In this document: positions 22,649 to 29,425 of the stretch, one piece after another
Numbering within the stretch: the first letter of the stretch is position 1
How the letters are laid out: every line of letters starts with the position of its first letter
Virus record (IMG/VR): IMGVR_UViG_3300023180_006905
Coordinates: 1-29,425 of that record
Source of the DNA: a virus
Length of the DNA: 29,425 bases
Direction: 5' to 3' (one strand)
Program-made: the position numbers and the translations under genes
The notes under the pieces: generated by a model
Database searches by the model: none
Told to the model about the DNA's origin: nothing
The model's input: the letters and a program-made list of their open reading frames with translations, nothing else

Positions 22649-23853
22649 TGAAAGATAAGATATTTTGTCCTGCACCTTTTTTACATCAGTATGTTAATGT
22701 AAACAATCATGGTCACAAACTGTGTTGTATGAGTAAAGAAATAAAAAAGATGGATTCAACACTCACAGTACAACAAAACATGGAAAACTTTTGGGTCAGT
22801 AATGAATTAAAACAGATAAGACAAGACTTTGTTGACAACAAATGGCCTAGTGCGTGTGAATGGTATTGTGGCAAGTACGAAAAACAAGGTGTGTACGAAG
22901 AAAGTTATAGACACAATTTTATAGACAGATACAAAGATATAGATATTGAACAATATAATCTAAATGTAGAAACCGGCAACAAGACACACAAACCGATTGA
23001 CTTGGATTTTCGTCCAGGTAACACTTGCAATTTAAAATGCAGAAGTTGTACAGGTATATGGAGCAACACAATTCAAAAAGAAGTAGTAGCCAATCCAGAA
23101 CTACAAGGAACATACTATGACACAGGAAGAAATTATTCTCAGTTGGATACCAGTACAATAGATTTATCAAACATACAGTCATTAAAAATGAGTGGAGGTG
23201 AAACACTGGTTGATCCTAATGTTTATACATTTTTAAACAAAGCAGTAAAAGATGGTTATGCAGAAAACATAGAACTACATCTACTAACAAATGGAACTTA
23301 TATGCCAAAAAGAATTATCAGTGTGTTGGAACAGTTTAAGTCGTTGGTGATAAATGTCAGTATTGATGCAGTTGGATCACTGGAAGAATATTTGCGAACA
23401 GGCACAGTATGGCAAGAACAAAAGCAGGTGTTTGAAACTGTGTTGTCATTGCCAAATCTAAAGAAATGCGGAATTAATTCAGTGATACAGATCACAGGCA
23501 TATTTGGTCTACAGGATTTGATTGATTTTGCTTACGATTCCAAGTATACTAGCAATAAGAAATACAGAGGTGTAAGTTTTTTACCTATTGTGGATCCAGA
23601 GTTTTTATCAATAGGATTAATGACAGACACACACAAACAAAAGATTATGAGAACAGTGGAACACAATATAGATAATGTAGATTTTGACAAGTTTGAATCT
23701 CAAATCAAACCAGTAGTCAGTGAAGTGCATCGAGTGTTTGACAATAAATCTGAGTTGTTACATCAAGGTCAGCAACACATAAATCGTTTAGATAAGATTA
23801 GAAATACTAGTATTGTAGAATTACAGCCGGAGTTAGCAGAATACTATGAGTAA
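22648..23853 (+). CDS. Radical SAM protein with N-terminal twitch domain (type A, 401 residues)
   Basis: Start at ATG 22648, in the TAATG junction; the in-frame extension to 22627 lies within the previous gene. Twitch cysteines: C7 (FCPAPFLHQYVNVNNHGHKLCC), C26-C27, and C70 with C74, spaced CxxxC where most copies have CxxC. Radical SAM motif CNLKCRSC at 127-134; LKMSGGETLVD at the SAM site, with threonine in place of proline. The block LVINVSIDAVGSLEEYLRTGTVW replaces the usual IRYP with LRTG, so this is one of the divergent type A copies. The C-terminal half is shorter than in the 430-498-residue copies. It overlaps the next gene by 8 bases (ATGAGTAA). Confidence 0.89.
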   Translation: MKDKIFCPAPFLHQYVNVNNHGHKLCCMSKEIKKMDSTLTVQQNMENFWVSNELKQIRQDFVDNKWPSACEWYCGKYEKQGVYEESYRHNFIDRYKDIDIEQYNLNVETGNKTHKPIDLDFRPGNTCNLKCRSCTGIWSNTIQKEVVANPELQGTYYDTGRNYSQLDTSTIDLSNIQSLKMSGGETLVDPNVYTFLNKAVKDGYAENIELHLLTNGTYMPKRIISVLEQFKSLVINVSIDAVGSLEEYLRTGTVWQEQKQVFETVLSLPNLKKCGINSVIQITGIFGLQDLIDFAYDSKYTSNKKYRGVSFLPIVDPEFLSIGLMTDTHKQKIMRTVEHNIDNVDFDKFESQIKPVVSEVHRVFDNKSELLHQGQQHINRLDKIRNTSIVELQPELAEYYE

Positions 23854-25156
23854 TACATTTTGTCCTATACCCTGGATATTTCAAGCAGTGCGTAACAACG
23901 GTGACATACGAATCTGTTGTCAAGCCAATGTGACTAAAAACAGAGGTGTGGTACGAAAAGCAGATGGCAGTTCTTACAATGCTGGCAAAGACGATATGAC
24001 AGAAGCCAGAACAGCAGACTTTATGAACATAGTTCGTAAAAACATGCTAGAAGGTCGATGGAGTGATGAATGTGGTAGATGTCGTACTGAAGAAGAATCT
24101 GGTTTACGCAGTAGACGTCAGTATGAACAGCATTGGGATTTTAAATTTGAAGATGCTGTCAGAGTAACAAACAGCGATGGTTCGATTGACCCTACTGATG
24201 TGCCTTTGGTTTATTATGATTTAAGATTTGGTAATCTGTGTAATTTAAAATGCAGAATGTGTGGACCAACAGACAGTCACAGTTGGTATGAAGATTGGTT
24301 ACAAGTGTATGGTGGTGACGGTTTTGATGATACACACGGATATGTAAAATTACAAAAAAACAACAAAGGAAGATTGTATACAAATGACTATGATTGGCAT
24401 ACTAGTGAAAACTTTTGGAATCATATAGAATCTAATATACCAAACATGCAACATGTTTATATGGCTGGTGGAGAACCACTAATGATAGAACGTCATTATG
24501 ATTTTTTACAGAAATGTATTGATCTAGGTCAAGCAGAAAAAATGAGCATTGAGTACAATACCAACATGACAAATCTCCAACCCAGAGTTTTAGAATTGTG
24601 GAAAAATTTTAAAACAGTTAACGTTGGCGCCAGTGTTGATGGATTTGGCAGTGTTGTAGAATATCAGCGTTACCCTGCTAAGTGGTCAGCAATTGAAAAA
24701 AATTTACAAACAGTTGACCAGCTAGGTGACAATGTCAATGCTTGGTTGGCTTGTACTGTTACAACTTTAAATGTTTTTCATTTACCCAAGTTTATGAAAT
24801 GGAAATTAACTGAAAGTAATTTTAAAAAAATCAATTCAGGTAAACGATTACCTATATTAACAATACACATGGCACATTCGCCAACAACTGCTTGTATTCA
24901 AACACTGCCTTTTGAAATGAAACAGTTGGTAAGAGAGCAATATGATAATTTTAAAGACTGGTTAATAAATGAAAAATTTCCGGAACACATTGAACAAGCT
25001 GGTATGAAAATCATCAATAACACAGTGAATTTTATGATGAAAGAAGATAAATCTCACAAATGGGATTGGTTCTGTGAATATACTAGGCAGTTAGATCAAT
25101 TGAGATCACAAAGCATTTTAGATGTGGTACCAGAATACAAGCCATATTTTTCTTGA
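23846..25156 (+). CDS. Radical SAM protein with N-terminal twitch domain (type A, 436 residues, last in the run)
   Basis: Twitch cysteines C6 (FCPIPWIFQAVRNNGDIRICC), C24-C25, C76 and C79 (CGRC). Radical SAM motif CNLKCRMC at 132-139; VYMAGGEPLMIERHY at the SAM site, followed by the MSIEYNTNMTNL strand. The block VNVGASVDGFGSVVEYQRYPAKW and the later ILTIHMAHSPTTACIQTLP segment place it with the products at 11363, 16154 and 17445. The C-terminus closes with a LDQLRSQSILDVVPEY helix as in several relatives. It overlaps the previous gene by 8 bases. The promoter of tRNA-Glu begins inside its last codons, so this is probably the end of the long transcription unit. Confidence 0.9.
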   Translation: MSNTFCPIPWIFQAVRNNGDIRICCQANVTKNRGVVRKADGSSYNAGKDDMTEARTADFMNIVRKNMLEGRWSDECGRCRTEEESGLRSRRQYEQHWDFKFEDAVRVTNSDGSIDPTDVPLVYYDLRFGNLCNLKCRMCGPTDSHSWYEDWLQVYGGDGFDDTHGYVKLQKNNKGRLYTNDYDWHTSENFWNHIESNIPNMQHVYMAGGEPLMIERHYDFLQKCIDLGQAEKMSIEYNTNMTNLQPRVLELWKNFKTVNVGASVDGFGSVVEYQRYPAKWSAIEKNLQTVDQLGDNVNAWLACTVTTLNVFHLPKFMKWKLTESNFKKINSGKRLPILTIHMAHSPTTACIQTLPFEMKQLVREQYDNFKDWLINEKFPEHIEQAGMKIINNTVNFMMKEDKSHKWDWFCEYTRQLDQLRSQSILDVVPEYKPYFS

Positions 25157-25180
25157 TTTATTTTAAAAAGAATGTATAAT
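25153..25180 (+). promoter_or_regulatory. Sigma70-like promoter for tRNA-Glu and the nucleosidase gene
   Basis: TTGATT (25153-25158) and TATAAT (25175-25180), 16 bases apart; the -10 is perfect and the -35 matches four of six positions. Transcription would start near 25187, about eleven bases before the tRNA. The same promoter can serve the four downstream genes. Confidence 0.6.
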
Positions 25181-25197
25181 CAAAATATGAGATTTAT

Positions 25198-25272
25198 GTC
25201 TCCTTCGTCTAGCGGTTAGGACAACGCCCTTTCACGGCGTAAACACGGGTTCGATTCCCGTAGGAGATACCA
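25198..25272 (+). tRNA. tRNA-Glu, anticodon TTC
   Basis: Acceptor stem GTCTCCT with AGGAGAT (G-U first pair), anticodon stem ACGCC/GGCGT with loop CTTTCAC (anticodon TTC), T stem CGGG-type with the loop TTCGATT, discriminator A25269 and encoded CCA at 25270-25272. The A-rich stretch right after it doubles as the leader of the nucleosidase gene. Confidence 0.96.
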
Positions 25273-25289
25273 AAAAAAGGAGTTTATGA

Positions 25290-25832
25290 TTGGATTACGC
25301 AATATTAGTAGCACTACCACAAGAGTTGGAAAACATGGATAATGTATTTTACACAGGAGTTGGTAAAGTCAATGCAACCAGAGTTGCCACTGAAGTGATA
25401 TGTAAACATCGACCAAAAATCATTATCAACTATGGTACTGCTGGATCGTTTAAAAAAGATTTATCTGGATTGGTAAAATGTACTAGTTTTGTTCAACACG
25501 ACATGGATGCTACAGCACAAGGATTTGCTCCAGGTGAAACACCATTTGAATCCAATAGTGAAGTCATTGTTAATGAACACAACGACGGCTACAGGTGTGG
25601 ATCCGGCGATCGTTTTGTAACTTCTGCTGTTGCAGTTGATTGCGATGTTGTTGAAATGGAAGCATATGGTATAGCAAAAGTGGCAAGACATTATAAGACA
25701 CCTTTTTTGTGTTATAAGTTTATTAGTGATAATGCAGACGAAAGTGCCGCTGACGATTGGGTAGAAATGTGCAGTCAAGGTAGCAAACTGTTCAAAGAAA
25801 AATTAAAGGAGATTGCTAATGCCTATAACTAG
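25290..25832 (+). CDS. 5'-methylthioadenosine/S-adenosylhomocysteine nucleosidase, short form
   Basis: 180 residues against about 230 in E. coli Mtn. The catalytic residues seem present: E12 (LPQELE), E124 in VVEMEAYGIAKVA, and D147 in KFISDNADE, matching E12, E174 and D197 of E. coli. GVGKVNA and INYGTAGSF are also typical. The enzyme removes adenine from methylthioadenosine, S-adenosylhomocysteine and 5'-deoxyadenosine. The last is the by-product, and an inhibitor, of radical SAM enzymes, which fits its place right after eleven of them. The shortening falls between the first strands and in the middle. The start is TTG 25290 with AAGGAG seven bases before; the nearby ATG at 25286 is in another frame and soon stops. 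It overlaps the reductase gene by 14 bases. Confidence 0.88.
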   Translation: MDYAILVALPQELENMDNVFYTGVGKVNATRVATEVICKHRPKIIINYGTAGSFKKDLSGLVKCTSFVQHDMDATAQGFAPGETPFESNSEVIVNEHNDGYRCGSGDRFVTSAVAVDCDVVEMEAYGIAKVARHYKTPFLCYKFISDNADESAADDWVEMCSQGSKLFKEKLKEIANAYN

Positions 25833-26580
25833 TCAACAAGTCACAGAAGTCAAACACTGGAGCGATAAAACTTTTACATTTAAAACAACACGTGATCCAG
25901 GTTTTAGATTTAATAATGGAGAATTCACACTGCTAGGCATTGAGCATGAAGGTAAAAAAATTATGAGAGCTTACAGTATGGCATCTGCTAATCATGATGA
26001 CTACTTGGAATGGCTGTCGATTAAAATTCAAGATGGTCCATTGACGTCAAAGTTACAACACATTAAGGAAGGAGATAATGTGTTGGTAAACAGCAAACCC
26101 ACAGGAACTCTGGTTGTAGACTATCTAAAACCTGGTAGAAATTTATATTTGGTCAGTACCGGCACAGGGCTGGCTCCGTTTTTGGGTGTAATCAAAGGGT
26201 TAGATACCTATGAGAGATTTGATCAGGTGATACTGACTCACACTGTACAACGATCAGAAGAACTTGTTTACAGAGATTATCTGCAAGAGTTTAACAATAC
26301 TCATGCAGAAATCACACAAGGTAAGTTCAAATATTTTAGCACTCTTACCAAAGAATGGTGGCCACACGAAGGTAGAATTACCAATTGGTTTTTTGAGCAA
26401 CGCATAGAAAAATATTTAGAATTACCAAATTATAATTACACACAAGACCGTATGATGATTTGTGGTTCTCAAGGTTTAAACTCTGATCTAATGGATTGGT
26501 TAGAGTCAATGGGTGCCCAAGAAGGAAACACACAGACTCCGGGCGATTTTGTAGTAGAAAAGGCTTTTGTGCAACGATGA
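25819..26580 (+). CDS. Ferredoxin/flavodoxin-NADP reductase (Fpr type)
   Basis: 253 residues, the usual bacterial Fpr size. Start at ATG 25819 with AAGGAG seven bases before. The FAD site is seen as MRAYSMAS (49-56), with EWLSIKIQDGPLTSKLQHIKEGD and KPTGTLV after it. The NADP half begins with LVSTGTGLAPFLGV (111-124), then VILTHTVQRSEELVYRD, MMICGSQGLN, and ends in VVEKAFVQR. These match proteobacterial-type ferredoxin-NADP reductases, which pass electrons between NADPH and ferredoxin or flavodoxin. A reduced ferredoxin or flavodoxin is the usual electron source for radical SAM clusters, so a supporting role for the neighbouring array is likely. No ferredoxin or flavodoxin gene is seen in the window. 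It overlaps the HAD gene by four bases (ATGA). Confidence 0.93.
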   Translation: MPITSQQVTEVKHWSDKTFTFKTTRDPGFRFNNGEFTLLGIEHEGKKIMRAYSMASANHDDYLEWLSIKIQDGPLTSKLQHIKEGDNVLVNSKPTGTLVVDYLKPGRNLYLVSTGTGLAPFLGVIKGLDTYERFDQVILTHTVQRSEELVYRDYLQEFNNTHAEITQGKFKYFSTLTKEWWPHEGRITNWFFEQRIEKYLELPNYNYTQDRMMICGSQGLNSDLMDWLESMGAQEGNTQTPGDFVVEKAFVQR

Positions 26581-27128
26581 AAAAATTATTATTAACTGAT
26601 ATTGACGGAGTATTGCTAGACTGGTCAGGTCACTTTAACAAATATCTTGAAACTTATTATCCTGATCTTGGATTAATGGATCCAACTGAATTTGTTCAGA
26701 ATTCTGATATTGCTAAAGTGATGCAGAAATTTAATCATTCTGCTTGGATTGGGTATCTAAAGCCACACAAAGATGCGGCTGAAGTATTGCTTGAATTCCA
26801 AAAGAAAGGATATGAAATTATCTGTTGTACTGCTATGGGTTATGATCAATATCAATATTCACTTAGAAAGCAGAATTTGGAAAATGTTTTTCCAGGATTA
26901 ATCACAAGAATGGATGTGGTAGGTTTTGGTGAACCAAAAAACGAATGGTTATCTCAGTACAAAGATTCAGGTGCAATCTGGGTTGAAGACAAATGGACAA
27001 ATGCAGTTGCCGGAGCAGATCAGAGGTTAAATACATTTTTAATGAAGCATGAATATAATGCTTACAAAGATGATGCTAGAATAACCAAAGTTGACAATTG
27101 GCAACAGATATTAGGACAAGTAACATAA
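26577..27128 (+). CDS. HAD-superfamily phosphatase-like protein
   Basis: 183 residues starting at ATG 26577 in the ATGA junction; a longer in-frame version would extend into the reductase gene. HAD motif I is LLLTDIDGVLLDW, with D8 and D10 as nucleophile and acid/base. Motif II is probably the threonine in IICCTAMGYD, and motif IV the acidic pair in IWVEDKWTNAVAGAD. Such proteins remove phosphate from sugars, nucleotides or other small molecules. T4-like phages carry several HAD proteins, mostly of unknown target. It could dephosphorylate a product of the neighbouring pathway or be a nucleotidase. The stop overlaps the next start by one base. Confidence 0.75.
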   Translation: MKKLLLTDIDGVLLDWSGHFNKYLETYYPDLGLMDPTEFVQNSDIAKVMQKFNHSAWIGYLKPHKDAAEVLLEFQKKGYEIICCTAMGYDQYQYSLRKQNLENVFPGLITRMDVVGFGEPKNEWLSQYKDSGAIWVEDKWTNAVAGADQRLNTFLMKHEYNAYKDDARITKVDNWQQILGQVT

Positions 27129-27901
27129 TGTATTTAGAAAAATCACTAGCAAGAAAAATTGCAAAGTTGAATATCAAGTACAGAACTGAGCATAGTCAAA
27201 ACAAATGTACAATATGCAATAAAGAATTGTTACTAGAAAATCAAAAAGATTTTATATTTTATAGCTTGTTAAACTCAAATAATATTATAAAAGAATATTT
27301 ACAATCAATTAATGTAGTAAGATACCAACTAAGCTATAAAGAATTAACATTTAACGTAGTTAGTTTTCATACTGACAATTCCTACATTGCTAATACTATT
27401 ATCGATGGCCAAGGTATACAACTATTATGGCTTATCGAATATCATTATTTTTCAACGTTAACTAGCAAATCAAAAATGAAATCTTTTTTAAAGTTTATCA
27501 ATGATCAGAATTACGATGAAATCTATCAAAACACAAATCTTGATATGAAATCTTTTTATGATAAATCTTTTGATTTTGAAAACAACACTGCTATTCATGG
27601 TATTGAATTTGACAACCTAGCAACTATTAAAAAGACAAATAAGGTCTTAGATGAAGTATTAGAATTTTTAAAGATAAAGTCTAACGATATTAGTATCAAG
27701 TACGAAAAGTTTGATCTAGTAAAAAATAATAAGAAAATAAATTATTTTCTAACGAACAATGACAATACTGAATTAGAAAAAAGTCTTAAAGATTTTGTCT
27801 CTGACCAACTAGATTTTTTCTACAATCCTGCTGGAACTGATATTGTGTGTAATTCTTGCATAGCACAGGATGAGTGGAAAAAAGTCAGAAAATATCACTA
27901 A
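27128..27901 (+). CDS. Hypothetical protein with paired CxxC motifs at its two ends
   Basis: 257 residues from ATG 27128 in the TAATG junction. C27 and C30 (CTIC) near the start and C241 and C244 (CNSC) near the end could together hold one zinc ion, bringing the termini together. The middle is rich in asparagine, lysine, isoleucine and tyrosine, without a motif I know. There is no membrane segment or signal peptide. Its A/T content looks higher than that of its neighbours, judged by eye from the codon choice. It ends just before a new promoter, so it closes the tRNA-Glu transcription unit. Function unknown; zinc binding is inferred. Confidence 0.65.
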   Translation: MYLEKSLARKIAKLNIKYRTEHSQNKCTICNKELLLENQKDFIFYSLLNSNNIIKEYLQSINVVRYQLSYKELTFNVVSFHTDNSYIANTIIDGQGIQLLWLIEYHYFSTLTSKSKMKSFLKFINDQNYDEIYQNTNLDMKSFYDKSFDFENNTAIHGIEFDNLATIKKTNKVLDEVLEFLKIKSNDISIKYEKFDLVKNNKKINYFLTNNDNTELEKSLKDFVSDQLDFFYNPAGTDIVCNSCIAQDEWKKVRKYH

Positions 27902-27919
27902 TACACACCAAAAACTCAC

Positions 27920-27947
27920 TTGACAAAATCCAAAACAGTGTTATTAT
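27920..27947 (+). promoter_or_regulatory. Sigma70-like promoter of the OB-fold/ligase unit
   Basis: TTGACA (27920-27925) is perfect; TATTAT (27942-27947), 16 bases later, matches five of six -10 positions. Transcription would start near 27954. The -10 box lies inside the dyad described separately, so a protein bound there would block it. Confidence 0.6.
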
Positions 27948-27953
27948 AACACT
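27937..27953. promoter_or_regulatory. Operator-like dyad overlapping the -10 box
   Basis: AGTGTTA and TAACACT are perfect seven-base arms around TTA. The whole element covers the -10 region of the promoter before the OB-fold gene. Placement favours a repressor or activator site. As RNA it would be cut by the transcription start, so a transcript hairpin is less likely. Confidence 0.5.
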
Positions 27954-27979
27954 ATAAGTTAGAAACAATGGAAGTAGCA

Positions 27980-28627
27980 ATGAAAACCAACACAAATTGG
28001 AATATCTATGACGCAATATCTGTGGCCGTTGATGTGTTCAACACACAAGGCTACGTGAAAGCCTTTGACGTTTCTGATAAAAAACCCAACAAACAAGTGG
28101 TACTAGATCGTTTGAATCAGATAACAAATGGATTAAGATTGGTACCGGATTATCATGAAACTGTAGAACAGATTCTAGATCTCAAAAAAGAGCTGTTGTT
28201 GAAAAAAATGACAGGAACTATTACTTCATATGAACAACAGGTTTTAGCAGTTCTTGATTCTGATCAGGTAAACCAACGGTATGTTGGTATTGTGGCCAGT
28301 CTGCCAAGAGTGCATCAAAACTATTTGAAAAAACAACAGAGACAAAAAGAATATGCTTTTTATCAAGAAAACAGTCGTTTTGTTGGACAAGTTGGACAAT
28401 CAATTGAGACTGATGTGACATTAATTAATGTTTACAACAATGATATGCATGATTTTTGTGTGTACACTTTTACTGATTCACAAAACAATGTGATCAAATG
28501 GTTGACACAAAAGTATCTTGATCATAATATTGGATCAAAAGCTACTCTCAAAGGCAGAGTTAAAAGTCACAAGATAACTGAATACTATGGTCATGAGACT
28601 GTGGTTAAGAATTGTGTATTGAAATAA
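27980..28627 (+). CDS. Probable OB-fold nucleic-acid-binding protein
   Basis: 215 residues if the ATG at 27980 is used, with GGAAG five bases before; ATG 27968 would add four residues and has no good site. The N-terminal half is helical with many lysines and glutamines. The C-terminal 90 residues look like a five-strand OB barrel: SRFVGQVGQSIETDVTLINV, CVYTFTDSQNNVIKWLTQK, GSKATLKGRVKSH, and ETVVKNCVLK. The order (short strand, TFxDxxNNxxxW, GxxxxLKGxVKxH, TxxxxC) resembles small OB proteins in phage replication regions; I cannot name the family. Its stop overlaps the DNA ligase start by one base, supporting a role in DNA replication or repair. The strong promoter with dyad suggests controlled early expression. 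Confidence 0.55.
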   Translation: MKTNTNWNIYDAISVAVDVFNTQGYVKAFDVSDKKPNKQVVLDRLNQITNGLRLVPDYHETVEQILDLKKELLLKKMTGTITSYEQQVLAVLDSDQVNQRYVGIVASLPRVHQNYLKKQQRQKEYAFYQENSRFVGQVGQSIETDVTLINVYNNDMHDFCVYTFTDSQNNVIKWLTQKYLDHNIGSKATLKGRVKSHKITEYYGHETVVKNCVLK

Positions 28628-29425
28628 TGGAACAGATAATTAAAAAACTAGAATCAGACAACTCAAGATTGTTTAAAGAATCTGTGATTGAACAAGAAAT
28701 CAAAAACAACAACACTGTGTTTTTTGAAGGTTGCCAAATGGCCTTAGACAAACTGTATGTGTTTGGTGTAAAGCAGGTGCCTGAATCTACCAAAGATGGT
28801 CCTGGATGCAGTTGGGAACAGTTCAAAGAATTAGCACGAAAACTCAACAACAGAACAGCCACCGGCCATGCGGCCAGAGATTTGATTCAGTTTCACATGG
28901 ATATTGCCACACAAGATCAATGGAACAATTGGTATCGTAGAATTCTTATCAAAGATTTAAAATGTGGAGTCAGTGAAAAAACTATCAATGCAGTGGCTAA
29001 AAAAAGCAAAAAGCCCGAGTACATGGTACCGGTTTTTAGTTGTATGTTGGCTCATGACAGTGCTAACCATGAAAAGAAACTAGTAGGTGAAAAACTATTA
29101 GACTACAAATTAGATGGTGTAAGAGTACTTGCAATATATGATGCTGACACAGATGCAGTAGCAATGTATTCACGTAATGGTAAACAGTTTCATAACTTTG
29201 GACACATTGAAAAAGAAATTGTAGATACACTTGCAAGTAAATTTGAAGAGTCTATGGTGTTGGATGGCGAAATGGTATCTAGTTCTTTTCAGGCACTAAT
29301 GAAACAGGTGCATAGAAAAGACAATGTAGAAGCCACTGATGCCAAATTTGCTCTGTTTGATGTGTTGACACTTAAAGAGTTTAAACAAGGCAAATCCAAA
29401 CTGGGTTGTTGGGATAGGCATCAAC
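28627..29425 (+). CDS. ATP-dependent DNA ligase, T4 gp30-like, 3' end cut by the window
   Basis: The first 266 residues are in the window and the frame is open at the edge. Residues 1-130 form a helical domain with WYRRILIKDLKCGVSEKTINAV (102-123), as in T4 ligase and related large ATP-dependent ligases. The nucleotidyltransferase domain follows: motif I YKLDGVR, with K161 as the lysine that takes AMP, then YSRNGKQF (181-188), and VLDGEM (211-216). Motifs IV to VI and the OB domain would lie beyond the edge. It seals nicks in DNA during phage replication. The ATG overlaps the stop of the OB-fold gene (TAATG). ATP-dependent ligases of this layout are typical of T4-like phages, the main reason to view the window as viral. 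Confidence 0.93.
   Translation, partial: MEQIIKKLESDNSRLFKESVIEQEIKNNNTVFFEGCQMALDKLYVFGVKQVPESTKDGPGCSWEQFKELARKLNNRTATGHAARDLIQFHMDIATQDQWNNWYRRILIKDLKCGVSEKTINAVAKKSKKPEYMVPVFSCMLAHDSANHEKKLVGEKLLDYKLDGVRVLAIYDADTDAVAMYSRNGKQFHNFGHIEKEIVDTLASKFEESMVLDGEMVSSSFQALMKQVHRKDNVEATDAKFALFDVLTLKEFKQGKSKLGCWDRHQ

Noticed and set aside
10272-25156. The array as a CRISPR or defence island of repeated elements
   Set aside because: There is no direct-repeat/spacer structure, nuclease, helicase or reverse transcriptase; the repeats are at the protein-family level only.
25286-25345. ATG start for the nucleosidase at 25286
   Set aside because: It is in another frame and stops after 18 codons; the TTG at 25290 is in frame with the conserved protein and well spaced from AAGGAG.
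1-29425. A bacterial chromosome as the source
   Set aside because: The gp30-type ligase, perfect late octamers, overlapping compact genes and mixed small operons fit a T4-like phage better. A prophage-like or island origin cannot be fully excluded because no virion structural gene is in the window.
1-29425. Insertion sequences, integrases or attachment sites
   Set aside because: No transposase or integrase motif and no long terminal repeats were seen; neither tRNA is followed by a duplicated 3' end within the window.

Overview
Type of genome. This AT-rich window, coded almost entirely on the + strand, looks like part of a large T4-like phage of a marine bacterium and not like a bacterial chromosome. 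Four observations support this. The right edge carries the start of a T4 gp30-type ATP-dependent DNA ligase. Perfect copies of the T4 late-promoter octamer TATAAATA lie upstream of the small heat-shock gene (+) and the nitroreductase gene (-), while sigma70-like promoters serve other genes. Most neighbouring genes overlap by 1-17 bases. Host-like accessory genes (Hsp20, ClpP, ClpS, NifU, tRNAs) are mixed with many unknowns. No capsid or tail gene is visible, so phage origin is a strong inference and not proven.

Layout. (1) 1-2240: 3' part of a RimK-like ATP-grasp ligase, a promoter and tRNA-Ala(GGC), a twitch-type radical SAM protein and a 77-residue unknown. (2) 2241-3644: IbpA-like Hsp20 with a late promoter and what looks like a ROSE-type RNA thermometer, a shared terminator, then the only minus-strand gene (nitroreductase-like) and a divergent control region with a 24-bp perfect palindrome. 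(3) 3645-7190: an ExbB/MotA-like channel, an ExbD-like protein with a beta-rich extension, a membrane protein, ClpS, an FTR1-type iron permease, a NifU-type Fe-S carrier and a SufT/MIP18-type Fe-S factor. (4) 7198-25156: one apparently polycistronic run starting at a sigma70-like promoter: ClpP, a protein with three glycosyltransferase-like repeats, a methyltransferase-like protein, then eleven consecutive radical SAM genes. One of these has an aminotransferase-like domain fused to its N-terminus. (5) 25153-27901: promoter, tRNA-Glu(TTC), MTA/SAH nucleosidase, ferredoxin-NADP reductase, HAD-like phosphatase and a CxxC...CxxC unknown. (6) 27902-29425: promoter with an overlapping dyad, a probable OB-fold protein and the DNA ligase (cut by the window end).

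How it may work together. Twelve radical SAM enzymes sit beside what such enzymes need: iron entry (FTR1), Fe-S cluster building (NifU, SufT), an electron route from NADPH (ferredoxin-NADP reductase), and removal of inhibitory 5'-deoxyadenosine and S-adenosylhomocysteine (nucleosidase). I infer a virus-borne radical-SAM biosynthetic system. With the glycosyltransferase-like, aminotransferase-like and methyltransferase-like proteins, it may build or decorate a sugar, peptide or nucleotide product. The product and substrate cannot be read from the sequence, and no convincing precursor peptide was found.
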